DNA from: a virus
DNA length: 42,744 nt
Direction: 5' to 3' (one strand)
Virus record (IMG/VR): IMGVR_UViG_3300021504_000004
Span: 1-42,744 of that record
The stretch's first letter is position 1; every line of letters begins with the position of its first letter. Under the pieces are notes generated by a model. That model made no database searches. It had not been told where the DNA came from and saw nothing but the letters and a program-made list of their open reading frames with translations. The position numbers and the translations under genes are program-made. Of the stretch, positions 6,480 through 13,133 are shown piece after piece.

Positions 6480-7088
6480 ATGAACGATTTTAGTTTTAAT
6501 AATTTTTTTGAGCGTGGGCAAATTAGTGAGGCACGAGCTAAAATAGAATACAATACAGAGCTATACACTCAAAATAATAATGCTGAATTTGGAAAATTAG
6601 ATATGCTTGTTACTGATGAACTAATAAAGATGTGTAAAAACTCAAAACATATAATAATATATGGACACTCAAAGAGCGGAAAAATTATTTTAGGTAGATT
6701 AATATCTGAAAAAATAGGTTGTGATTTAATTGTTTCTGATGATTATATGTATTTAGGCTGGTCTAACAATATGTATTACATAAAAAAACTTTTACAAACA
6801 AAGCATAAAGATGAACAAATAATATTTGAGGGCGTACAAACCTGTAGATTATTGCGAAAAGGTGTGCAGTTGGATGATTATTATCCTGAATTAGTGATAC
6901 ACGTTACTTGTAATTATAGAAGCATTGAACAATGTTATTATAATGATAATGAACAATACAAACTAAAGGGCGGTAAGGTAAAGAGATTCAACGAAAAAAT
7001 CCTTGATAAAATATTTTACGAATGGTGGGACATACTACCAACAGAAAATAGACCTAAAATTATAAATATAGATACGAGTTTTATTTAA
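6480..7088 (+). CDS. P-loop NTPase/kinase-like protein
   Basis: The 202-residue protein contains IIIYGHSKSGKI at residues 58-69, a Walker A loop in which the usual Ser/Thr after GK is Ile. A Walker-B-like or substrate loop LIVSDDYM follows about 15 residues later, and IIFEGVQTCRLLRKG further on resembles the substrate/lid region of small nucleotide or zeta-toxin-like kinases. It probably phosphorylates a nucleotide or nucleic acid, but the altered P-loop leaves activity open. A terminator sits on its stop codon. Confidence 0.6.
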   Translation: MNDFSFNNFFERGQISEARAKIEYNTELYTQNNNAEFGKLDMLVTDELIKMCKNSKHIIIYGHSKSGKIILGRLISEKIGCDLIVSDDYMYLGWSNNMYYIKKLLQTKHKDEQIIFEGVQTCRLLRKGVQLDDYYPELVIHVTCNYRSIEQCYYNDNEQYKLKGGKVKRFNEKILDKIFYEWWDILPTENRPKIINIDTSFI

Positions 7089-7111
7089 AGTAAAAATATA
7101 TTTACTTTTAT
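7087..7111 (+). terminator. Intrinsic terminator after the P-loop gene
   Basis: AAAGTAAA (7087-7094) pairs perfectly with TTTACTTT (7101-7108) around a six-base loop, followed by TATTT. It directly precedes the promoter at 7111-7142. Confidence 0.55.
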
Positions 7112-7142
7112 TTGTTGGATAGTAATTTTATGTTTACATTTG
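7111..7142 (+). promoter_or_regulatory. Consensus Bacteroidota promoter for the gene at 7166
   Basis: TTTG (7111-7114), a 20-base spacer and TACATTTG (7135-7142) match the consensus at every fixed position. Transcription should start near 7148, after the in-frame TTG at 7112 and ATG at 7130. This sets the start of the next gene at ATG 7166. Confidence 0.75.
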
Positions 7143-7165
7143 AATATAATTTAAAACTTATAATT

Positions 7166-7333
7166 ATGATAGTAGAAACAGTAACAAACGGGAATCAAAA
7201 ATTAGACATTATTAAAGATGGTAATAAATATTACTTTGATTGCGATGGTGATTGGTATGACACAAGCTGGTGTGTTAACCCTTTACAGGCGTGTATTAAT
7301 GATGCTAAAGAAGAATTAAATGAATTGGCATAA
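7166..7333 (+). CDS. Small acidic hypothetical protein
   Basis: The 55-residue protein starts at ATG 7166, because the promoter at 7111-7142 would start transcription after the earlier in-frame candidates. It has a beta-hairpin-like core (KLDIIKDGNKYYFDCDGDWYD) and a short C-terminal helix (INDAKEELNEL). It overlaps the next small gene by 14 bases. Function unknown. Confidence 0.6.
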   Translation: MIVETVTNGNQKLDIIKDGNKYYFDCDGDWYDTSWCVNPLQACINDAKEELNELA

Positions 7334-7493
7334 TAGATTTAAGGCAATGAAGAAAGGAATGGGCTACACTAATTCTGATATTGCCAAAATAATAGGCAAT
7401 ACAGAAGATAGTATAAAAAGCACTACACAACCAAATAAGGAGTTGCCGAGATGGTTAAAACTTGCAATAGTAATTTATGAAAAACTAAAATAA
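7320..7493 (+). CDS. Small helix-turn-helix-like protein (57 aa)
   Basis: A 57-codon frame begins at ATG 7320 inside the end of the preceding gene and ends TAATG with the next gene. Residues 15-35 (YTNSDIAKIIGNTEDSIKS) fit a helix-turn-helix: helix, Gly turn and recognition helix. The tail PRWLKLAIVIYEKL is typical of small phage regulators of Bacteroidota. An internal ATG at 7347 would give 48 residues. It may bind DNA; its target is unknown. Confidence 0.55.
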   Translation: MNWHNRFKAMKKGMGYTNSDIAKIIGNTEDSIKSTTQPNKELPRWLKLAIVIYEKLK

Positions 7494-7684
7494 TGGATAA
7501 ATACACACTTTACTACACAACAGAAATGATAAGGTATTCAGAAATGATAAAAAATAGCACAGGAATGTCTAAATCTGAAAAACTAATCTTAATTGACGGT
7601 ATGATTAACCATTTAAAAGAGGGGAAGAAAAAAATTATTAAAACGGTTGACAAGCACGAACCTTCGAGTTTAGCACAAGTCTAA
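7493..7684 (+). CDS. Small helical hypothetical protein
   Basis: The protein has 63 residues, mostly helical and Lys-rich, beginning MDKYTLYYTTEMIRYSEMI. It overlaps the stop of the preceding HTH-like gene (TAATG), so the pair is coupled and may work together. No motif was recognised. An AT-only hairpin and T run follow. Confidence 0.6.
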   Translation: MDKYTLYYTTEMIRYSEMIKNSTGMSKSEKLILIDGMINHLKEGKKKIIKTVDKHEPSSLAQV

Positions 7685-7705
7685 GCACTTGCAGGTAACG
7701 GTTTT

Positions 7706-7739
7706 AATAAAAAATCGTTTTAATGTTTTTTATTTTTTG
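7706..7739 (+). terminator. Possible AT-only terminator
   Basis: AATAAAAAA (7706-7714) pairs with TTTTTTATT (7726-7734) around an 11-base loop, then TTTTG follows. The stem has no G-C pair, so strength is doubtful. Confidence 0.3.
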
Positions 7740-7756
7740 TTGTAAATCTTTTAAAA

Positions 7757-7999
7757 ATGCGTAATATGAAAAAAGGAGATAGAATTATATGGGATAGTGG
7801 TTTTGGATACGAGATTGGATATTTCATTAAAAGTAGTGATAATAATATGTATAATACTTATTTAGTAGATATATGCACAGGAATAATTACAAGAGAATGT
7901 ATGCACTCTAAAAACGAGATTAAACCATATAATTCGGAAAATTTAGCAGAAATGCAAAAGAAATATAAATACATTAAAGAGTTTAGTAAGCATTTTTAA
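7757..7999 (+). CDS. Small hypothetical protein with a beta-barrel-like start
   Basis: The protein has 80 residues (77 if the ATG at 7766 is used). KKGDRIIWDSGFGYEIGYFI reads like the first strands of a small SH3-type barrel, followed by a helical, Lys-rich tail. It stands alone between a weak terminator and an 87-base gap. No family is recognised. Confidence 0.6.
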   Translation: MRNMKKGDRIIWDSGFGYEIGYFIKSSDNNMYNTYLVDICTGIITRECMHSKNEIKPYNSENLAEMQKKYKYIKEFSKHF

Positions 8000-8086
8000 T
8001 TGTTTACAATGGACAAATGTAAAGTGCGTTTAAATAGAATTCGATACGAGATAAGAATTTAATAATTAACTAAATAGCGAACGAAA

Positions 8087-8431
8087 ATGAAAACACAAGT
8101 AGCAAATCTAATAGCAGGGGACTTTATAGAAAATACGCTAACCCTCGAAGTGGAGAACAAAAAAGAAATGTTAATCCAATTTGGAAAATACGCAATTGTT
8201 CCAATTAATGAGTATAATAAGTTAGTGAGCGAAGCTAATACGAGTAGAGAAGAATGCACTTTACATTCTGTTAGCGGTTTGTTCGTATTGTATAAAACTA
8301 ATAAACTGATAGAATCTTTTTGGAATGGTAAAGAATGGCAAATGAATAAAGATAATTGCCCTACTTATAGTTGGGATAAAGCTAATGAGTATGCAGAAGT
8401 TATGGGGTGCAGTTTTACTGATGTAGAATAA
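8087..8431 (+). CDS. Hypothetical protein
   Basis: The protein has 114 residues. The first half shows beta strands and a helix (IVPINEYNKLVSEA), and the second half has Trp-rich beta segments (ESFWNGKEWQMNK) before a short helix (SWDKANEYAEVMG). It has two isolated Cys in the middle and one near the end. Nothing identifies a family. The gene is single, with gaps on both sides. Confidence 0.6.
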   Translation: MKTQVANLIAGDFIENTLTLEVENKKEMLIQFGKYAIVPINEYNKLVSEANTSREECTLHSVSGLFVLYKTNKLIESFWNGKEWQMNKDNCPTYSWDKANEYAEVMGCSFTDVE

Positions 8432-8603
8432 CCGCTAACGTGTTGAAATATGAAATGTAAAAGGTGTGGCGATAAATGTTGCAATGGTTTAGTCGCAAGT
8501 CGATATATCTCAGATACCTAAAATCTGACTTCGCCTCCGACAAGGGAAGCAACAGCCTTTTATTTTTTATATTTTGTGTTATTTACTTTTAAAAATTTAA
8601 TAA
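8432..8603 (+). other. Intergenic stretch with possible folded RNA and a 23-codon zinc-finger-like fragment
   Basis: This gap holds a 23-codon frame (8450-8521) that opens MKCKRCGDKCC and then stops, possibly the remains of a zinc-binding protein. Overlapping it are nested complementary words: TGTTGC (8477-8482) with GCAACA (8549-8554), GTCG (8492-8495) with CGAC (8538-8541), and TCAGAT (8510-8515) with ATCTGA (8523-8528) around a seven-base loop. A T-rich run follows at 8558-8569. Together they could fold into a compact RNA with its own terminator. Neither idea is proven. Confidence 0.35.
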
Positions 8604-8837
8604 ATGGAACAGAAACGAAAAGCAAAATTAAGCGAGATACGAGAATGGTATAGATTTAATCTAAGCTTAGATATATGGACAGAAACAAGATTTAAAGACA
8701 AAGTAAGTTATACACACAAATTACCAGAAGAAACGTGGTATGGAGGCTATTGGTTTAATAGTGGTTATTTTGCTTTAATACAATGTAAATTATTTACAAT
8801 ACACATAATGTTTAAGTGGTGGTGCTTAAAATTTTAA
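8604..8837 (+). CDS. Small Trp-rich hypothetical protein
   Basis: The 77-residue protein is rich in aromatic residues (WYRFNLS, TWYGGYWFNSGYF, IMFKWWCLKF). The N-terminal 15 residues are basic. The C-terminus is hydrophobic and could lie in a membrane, though it is short for a full span. It is the last gene of the accessory block. Function unknown. Confidence 0.5.
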   Translation: MEQKRKAKLSEIREWYRFNLSLDIWTETRFKDKVSYTHKLPEETWYGGYWFNSGYFALIQCKLFTIHIMFKWWCLKF

Positions 8838-8907
8838 TTGTAATATAACGACTTTATACTGACATATTTTGTCTTACAAAACGCTGTAACTTATTAATTA
8901 TCAGATA

Positions 8908-9090
8908 ATGCACAATACAAGAAAATATACAAAATCTATAAGATTAGATTCTGAAACTATCGATCTAATAGCTTACTTAGATTCGATGAGTATTAGTTGG
9001 CAAAAACTCGTAGTTGATAACATTAAGGATATCTTAAAATGCAAGGCAGAGGAATTTAACTACATTGATGAAAGCGACTATCCTTTTTGA
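8908..9090 (+). CDS. Ribbon-helix-helix-like small protein
   Basis: The 60-residue protein starts with a basic strand (TRKYTKSIRLD) followed by two helices (SETIDLIAYLDSM and SWQKLVVDNIKDIL), the order expected for a ribbon-helix-helix DNA-binding fold. The length also fits. The acidic end (EESDYPF-like) is unusual. It is coupled to the next gene by TGATG. It may be an early regulator; no operator is known for it. Confidence 0.5.
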   Translation: MHNTRKYTKSIRLDSETIDLIAYLDSMSISWQKLVVDNIKDILKCKAEEFNYIDESDYPF

Positions 9091-9296
9091 TGGAAGTTCT
9101 TCTAAGTGAAATATTGCCAAATTTAAAGAAGTTCAGTTTTAGGGATTCTTACATAACAGGAACTATTAAGAATGAAGGAGTAAGATTTGTTATTAGGCCG
9201 CATTGGAAATTAGAGATGCACTATGTAGCAAGTAGTTATGCAGAAATGTTTTTAATTTTAGAAATAATCCACAATATATCACAAATAAATGAATAA
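9090..9296 (+). CDS. Small hypothetical protein
   Basis: The 68-residue protein starts at ATG 9090 in the stop codon of the preceding gene (TGATG). It appears to be a beta sheet followed by a helix (SYAEMFLILEIIHNI). The last codons and the stop overlap promoter copy B, whose conserved box begins at 9281, so the 3' end of this gene doubles as regulatory DNA. Function unknown. Confidence 0.6.
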   Translation: MEVLLSEILPNLKKFSFRDSYITGTIKNEGVRFVIRPHWKLEMHYVASSYAEMFLILEIIHNISQINE

Positions 9297-9331
9297 ATAT
9301 TTGTAGGACAAAATAAAACATTGTACATTTA
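9281..9331 (+). promoter_or_regulatory. Early promoter with operator dyad, copy B
   Basis: ACAAATAAATGAATAAA (9281-9297), -33 TTTG (9300-9303), a 20-base spacer and TACATTTA (9324-9331) repeat copy A almost exactly. The dyad CAAATA-N10-TATTTG is perfect here and covers the -33. It drives the operon starting with the RadC-type gene at 9359. Confidence 0.75.
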
Positions 9332-9358
9332 CATCATAAACAAAACAAATAAATCAAA

Positions 9359-9808
9359 ATGAGCAAAGATTACAAAGGGAAAATAGACACTTACTCGATT
9401 GTTAAAAACAAAAGCAATTTTGAAAAGGTAAAAATCAAGAGATCAAAAGATGCTTATGATGTGATAACGAAGTTTTATAGTACAGATATTGAGGTCTATG
9501 AAAGCTTTTTTATTTTATTATTAAATAGATCGAATCACGCATTGGGATATGCTAAAATTAGTCAGGGAGGAGTTGTCGGAACTATTGTTGATGTAAAGCT
9601 AATAGCGAAATATTGCGTTGATAGTTTATGTTCTGGAGTAGTTTTAGCACACAATCATCCTTCAGGAAATCTAGGGGTTAGTGATCCAGATGTTAGGGTA
9701 ACTAAAAAAATAAAAGATGCTTTATTATTACTAGATGTGACAGTTTTAGACAGCTTAATATTAACAACAGAAGGCTATACATCAATGGCTGATGAAGGAT
9801 TATTTTAA
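9359..9808 (+). CDS. radC: RadC-type JAMM-domain protein
   Basis: The 149-residue protein is a compact RadC/JAB domain. The zinc site is visible: E48, H98 and H100 in HNHPSG, and S108xxD111 in SDPD. It lacks the N-terminal helix-hairpin-helix of chromosomal RadC, as is usual for mobile-element copies. RadC proteins are linked to DNA repair or recombination, but their real substrate is unsettled. It is the first gene after promoter copy B, beside other DNA-handling genes. Confidence 0.9.
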   Translation: MSKDYKGKIDTYSIVKNKSNFEKVKIKRSKDAYDVITKFYSTDIEVYESFFILLLNRSNHALGYAKISQGGVVGTIVDVKLIAKYCVDSLCSGVVLAHNHPSGNLGVSDPDVRVTKKIKDALLLLDVTVLDSLILTTEGYTSMADEGLF

Positions 9809-9812
9809 AAAT

Positions 9813-9929
9813 ATGATAGGAATTTTAGACACAGAAACAGGAGGGTTCGGAAGAACTTGTTTCCTACAAAGAAGGAGCTATGGAAGTAAATGGATTATCT
9901 CAAGAGCTTTTAGAAGAAGAAGGTATTGA
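9813..9929 (+). pseudogene. N-terminal fragment of a DnaQ-like exonuclease, out of frame with the rest
   Basis: From ATG 9813 the frame reads MIGILDTETGGFG, the Exo I motif (DxE) of DnaQ-type 3'-5' exonucleases, and then runs on to a stop at 9927-9929 through unrelated sequence. The frame of the next segment (Exo II and III) is shifted by one base near 9868 and about 20-30 residues expected between Exo I and the NGLSQELL segment are missing. This suggests a short deletion that broke the gene. Confidence 0.6.
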
Positions 9930-10239
9930 TGTGATTCAAGCAACTGGAGAAGTGATTAATTTTATCAACTCTTATAGCATTACGAAATTCATAGGCCACA
10001 ACATAAAGTTTGATACTAAAAGAGTCCAATATCTTGCTGATAGATTTCATGGTAAAGATTTGACTTATATTGATGAAATATGTACATTGAAAATTGCGAA
10101 GGACAAAATCAGCGACATTGAAAACCATAAATTATCTACTCTTTGCGAGTATTTTAAAATAGATCACGAAGATTCACATACAGCGATTGGAGATTGCTCT
10201 GCAACTCTTGATTTGTACAAAAATTTAATACAGATATGA
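9880..10239 (+). CDS. DnaQ-like 3'-5' exonuclease, C-terminal part (disrupted gene)
   Basis: From ATG 9880 this 119-residue frame has Exo II (GHNIKFD, H40-D45) and Exo III (H100 TAIGD105), the rest of a DnaQ-type exonuclease domain. The Exo I acids DTE lie upstream in another frame (9813-9929), so this product alone should lack activity. The frame is open upstream to a TAG at 9829 with no better start. A natural deletion with frameshift is the simplest reading; a sequencing error alone would not explain the missing residues. It overlaps the next gene by four bases. Confidence 0.7.
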   Translation: MEVNGLSQELLEEEGIDVIQATGEVINFINSYSITKFIGHNIKFDTKRVQYLADRFHGKDLTYIDEICTLKIAKDKISDIENHKLSTLCEYFKIDHEDSHTAIGDCSATLDLYKNLIQI

Positions 10240-11003
10240 AAAGTTTTTTTGAATGCAATATATCCTTTAGAGAGGATGGAGAAGATAAGGACACAAAACA
10301 AGTGTTGCTTATAGATGCTTTAAGTTTTACGGAAAGTGAAGCTAGCATTGCTAAGTATTTTAAAGATCTAAATGCTTTGAATGTTATTAGCATGAATAGA
10401 GTTATTTTTGATGATCTTGTTTATGCAGAAGGTATTGAAGAATATTCTTGGTATGAATACAAAGTTAAAATGCGTTTAGATTCTGGAAAGGATATGTCCT
10501 TTAGGGGTTTAGTAGCTGATGATTCAGTTAAAAAAGCAACGGATCAATTAATAAAGTATTTAGAAGATTCAGATGGACTAACGGAAATAACTTCAATCAA
10601 GCAAAAACAAATTAACGATGTTATTCTTAGTAAATCAGATGAGAATTTTCCAGAAGAAGAACCTGTCATTTTGAGCTTCGATGAGCATAAGGATCTAACA
10701 ATTAGGCTTGAAGATTTAAAAGAGCTAAACAGTAAGCTTAAAGAAAGTCTAGGAGCTGAAAGTATATCATTCAATAAATACAAAGTTCGGGCTTGTATTG
10801 AAAACAAAGATTTCATTATTGGAAAAACACTAGGAAAGAATATTAACAATACTTGGACTGAAGATTTTGTTGATGAAGATACTGGAGATGTTGTTTCAAT
10901 TGAAAGACATGATCCATTAGTTTATTCTGGAACTACCATAGGTAAAGATGACTTTCAGGAGTTGTTAAATAGCAAAGAAGAATTTGTTGTACTAAAAAGG
11001 TAA
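10236..11003 (+). CDS. DUF4494-like protein
   Basis: The 255-residue protein opens with SFFECNISFRE and continues to VLLIDALSFTESEASIAKYF, the pattern of DUF4494, a Bacteroidota family of unknown function common in phages and mobile elements. Residues 100-255 are extra, acidic and partly coiled-coil, and include two beta-rich segments. It starts with ATGA overlap behind the exonuclease fragment, in the operon of promoter copy B. The domain call is fairly sure and the function unknown. Confidence 0.65.
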   Translation: MKSFFECNISFREDGEDKDTKQVLLIDALSFTESEASIAKYFKDLNALNVISMNRVIFDDLVYAEGIEEYSWYEYKVKMRLDSGKDMSFRGLVADDSVKKATDQLIKYLEDSDGLTEITSIKQKQINDVILSKSDENFPEEEPVILSFDEHKDLTIRLEDLKELNSKLKESLGAESISFNKYKVRACIENKDFIIGKTLGKNINNTWTEDFVDEDTGDVVSIERHDPLVYSGTTIGKDDFQELLNSKEEFVVLKR

Positions 11004-11005
11004 AA

Positions 11006-11413
11006 ATGGAACGAGAATTTAAGTTTAGGGCTTGGGATAAGCAAGATAAAAGAATGATTACTGATAAGCAGGAATTCATTCCTTTAATTGTAACATCTCA
11101 TGGAATATTAAGACTAAATCCACATCATAAAGAAAGCTTTTATGAAATAATACCTATCGAAAGGTTTGATATAATGCAATTCACAGGATTTAATGATATA
11201 TTTGGAATTGACATTTACGAAGGAGATAAAATCGATATTGGACACTTCAAGCAAAAGTATTTTGTTAAGTTTATAGATGGATCATTTAAGCTTTTAAATA
11301 CTGAACTAAAAGATGACAATGGAAATCCTTTAGTTTGGGGATTGTTAAGCAGAGCTTACGAAATTGAGTACACAGAAAACAGTATTAAAGTTATTGGAAA
11401 TATTCACGAATAA
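11006..11413 (+). CDS. YopX-family phage protein
   Basis: The 135-residue protein has the full YopX pattern: REFKFRAWDKQDKRM at the start, MQFTGFNDIFGIDIYEGDKI in the middle and VIGNIHE at the end. YopX proteins are widespread in phages of Firmicutes and Bacteroidota; structures show small beta-barrels, but their role is not known. Gene order within the early operon is typical of the family. Confidence 0.85.
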   Translation: MEREFKFRAWDKQDKRMITDKQEFIPLIVTSHGILRLNPHHKESFYEIIPIERFDIMQFTGFNDIFGIDIYEGDKIDIGHFKQKYFVKFIDGSFKLLNTELKDDNGNPLVWGLLSRAYEIEYTENSIKVIGNIHE

Positions 11414-11424
11414 AATAAATAGAA

Positions 11425-11886
11425 ATGAAAAAGGACATTAACCCAAAAGGGAACGTAAACGAAACTCTTAGCAAAGCAGAAGCTTTTAAGGAGCAAACAG
11501 AAAGCAAAGCAGTCAGAAGATTTAGTCAGTATGATACGGAGCTAAGAAGAAAGCTTGAATCAAACAAAGCAGTTTCTTCAATCATATTCTACGGAATAAA
11601 AGAAGGTCATTTTGCGGGTGGTCTTACTGGAGATATTGAAGTAATAGTTGAAGCCTTAGTAAATGGCATGAAAAGAGATCCAAATCTTTTGATTATATTC
11701 TCCACCATAACAAAGGTATTTGAAGCAGAACAGGCAAAGGAAGAAGTTGTTCAGAAGATAGATGAAAGGCAAACTCATCACAATATGGGAGTTGTAAATT
11801 CTTTTATTGAGCATTGTAAGATTGAAGGAATTAAGATTTCAGAGGATGCTTATGAAGAAGCTTTTGAATCTTTCTTTGGTGCATAG
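11425..11886 (+). CDS. Hypothetical helical protein
   Basis: The 153-residue protein is mainly helical, with a charged, flexible N-terminus (about residues 1-40) and two hydrophobic helices around residues 70-100 that look like a protein core and not membrane spans. A Lys/Glu-rich tail follows. It ends in the early operon before the zinc ribbon gene. No family is recognised. Confidence 0.65.
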   Translation: MKKDINPKGNVNETLSKAEAFKEQTESKAVRRFSQYDTELRRKLESNKAVSSIIFYGIKEGHFAGGLTGDIEVIVEALVNGMKRDPNLLIIFSTITKVFEAEQAKEEVVQKIDERQTHHNMGVVNSFIEHCKIEGIKISEDAYEEAFESFFGA

Positions 11887-11947
11887 TTAATTAATTGCAA
11901 ATCAAAAAAACACCAATACGAAAAATCATTTAAAGTTGATTTCTAAA

Positions 11948-12220
11948 ATGAATAATCAATTAAAATTATTTGAAATACCTAAACAAGCTCCAAAGCCAAA
12001 AAGCAAATATAGGTGTAGAAAATGCAAACACATCTATAAGCATGAATACGGTAAGATGAAGTATTGCAAAATGCAGAAAGGTTATAATACAGCATACGGA
12101 GACAGGAAAATTAAAGCTAATGATTTTGGTTGTGAAATGTTCGAGCACAAAACGGTAACAGTTAAAAAAGGATATTCACTTGGGAAATCAACAAAAATTA
12201 TAAAATTGAAAGAATTATGA
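11948..12220 (+). CDS. Zinc ribbon protein
   Basis: The 90-residue protein starts at ATG 11948; an in-frame TTG at 11936 is less likely. It has a flexible basic start and then CRKC near residue 23, C near 40 and C near 62, a CxxC plus two single Cys arrangement that should bind one zinc. I recall similar proteins as common in Bacteroidota phages. It may touch DNA or another protein. It overlaps the next gene by four bases. Confidence 0.65.
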   Translation: MNNQLKLFEIPKQAPKPKSKYRCRKCKHIYKHEYGKMKYCKMQKGYNTAYGDRKIKANDFGCEMFEHKTVTVKKGYSLGKSTKIIKLKEL

Positions 12221-12627
12221 AAAAGATAAATATATTATTAGCGATTGTAATGATTATAGGATTATCGTTACAAAGTATCAGTCAGGACAAATTGACTATT
12301 CCAACAAAAGACAGCACTTCATTTTATTGGAAAAACGGAAAGGAAGAAATAGTAAAAGTTTCATTCATAGCAAATTCAGAAGTTTTTGATATAATGTCTG
12401 AAGGTTGTTTTTCTAATTGTGTAATTAGTATTCTATCAGATGCAAAATTTAACCTAAAAAACAAAAGAAGCTATATACCAATTAAAGTAGCCATTATATC
12501 AGATGAGAAAGGAGGGGTAATGAGTAGTGTCGAATATGTTGGAACAAATTCATACGGTGCAGAACTTGAAACGGAAACTATGTATATTATCAATCCAGAG
12601 AACGGGAACATCTTAAAAGAGTTCTAG
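12217..12627 (+). CDS. Secreted or periplasmic hypothetical protein
   Basis: The 136-residue protein begins with a signal peptide: MKK, a hydrophobic core (INILLAIVMIIGLSL) and a likely cleavage region near residues 20-23. The mature part looks beta-rich and holds two close Cys (GCFSNC) that could form a disulphide outside the cytoplasm. An exported protein in the early operon, next to the terminase, hints at superinfection exclusion or envelope change. That role is inference. Confidence 0.7.
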   Translation: MKKINILLAIVMIIGLSLQSISQDKLTIPTKDSTSFYWKNGKEEIVKVSFIANSEVFDIMSEGCFSNCVISILSDAKFNLKNKRSYIPIKVAIISDEKGGVMSSVEYVGTNSYGAELETETMYIINPENGNILKEF

Positions 12628-12686
12628 CGAGTTTTCAAAAGAAAGTTTGGTAATTTATAATTAATTAAGGATATTTATAGTCAATA

Positions 12687-13133
12687 ATGGGAAAAGACAA
12701 AGAAAATAAAGAAAGAAAGTTACCAATTAAGCAAAGGTTGTTCTGTCAGGAATATATAATTGATTGGAATGGAACAAGGGCTTATAAGACTGTATATAAA
12801 GGAGCAAAGAATGATAACGTAGCAGGAGTAGAGGCACATAAGTTATTAAGGAAACCTAAGATTCAGGATTACATCAAAGAAATACAGGATAATTTAGAAG
12901 AGCAAGCAGGGATAAGTAAGCTTAAAATGATTCTTGAATTAACTAAAGTAATTGATTCTGATAGCGAAGATTCAAAAGAAAAAATAAAGGCTATCGCAGA
13001 AGTAAACAAGATGTTAGGTTACAATTCTACAATAAAAACAGACGTAACAACTAATGGGGAGTCTTTAAATTCAGGCTTATCAGATGAAGAGTTAGACGAA
13101 AAGATAAGAAAATTAAGTGGAAAGAAGGGATAA
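12687..13133 (+). CDS. terS: Terminase small subunit
   Basis: The 148-residue protein has the Terminase_2-type N-terminal DNA-binding part (KQRLFCQEYIIDWNGTRAY ... KLLRKPKIQDYI), a helical middle and a C-terminal tail. It recognises phage DNA and hands it to the large subunit to start packaging. The large subunit follows with a 17-base overlap, as expected for the packaging pair. No promoter was recognised just upstream, so it is probably read through from the early operon. Confidence 0.88.
   Translation: MGKDKENKERKLPIKQRLFCQEYIIDWNGTRAYKTVYKGAKNDNVAGVEAHKLLRKPKIQDYIKEIQDNLEEQAGISKLKMILELTKVIDSDSEDSKEKIKAIAEVNKMLGYNSTIKTDVTTNGESLNSGLSDEELDEKIRKLSGKKG

Noticed and set aside
8505-8535. tRNA-like anticodon arm in the intergenic region
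   Set aside because: The seven-base loop has C where the constant U33 should be, and no acceptor or T arm with GTTC was found.
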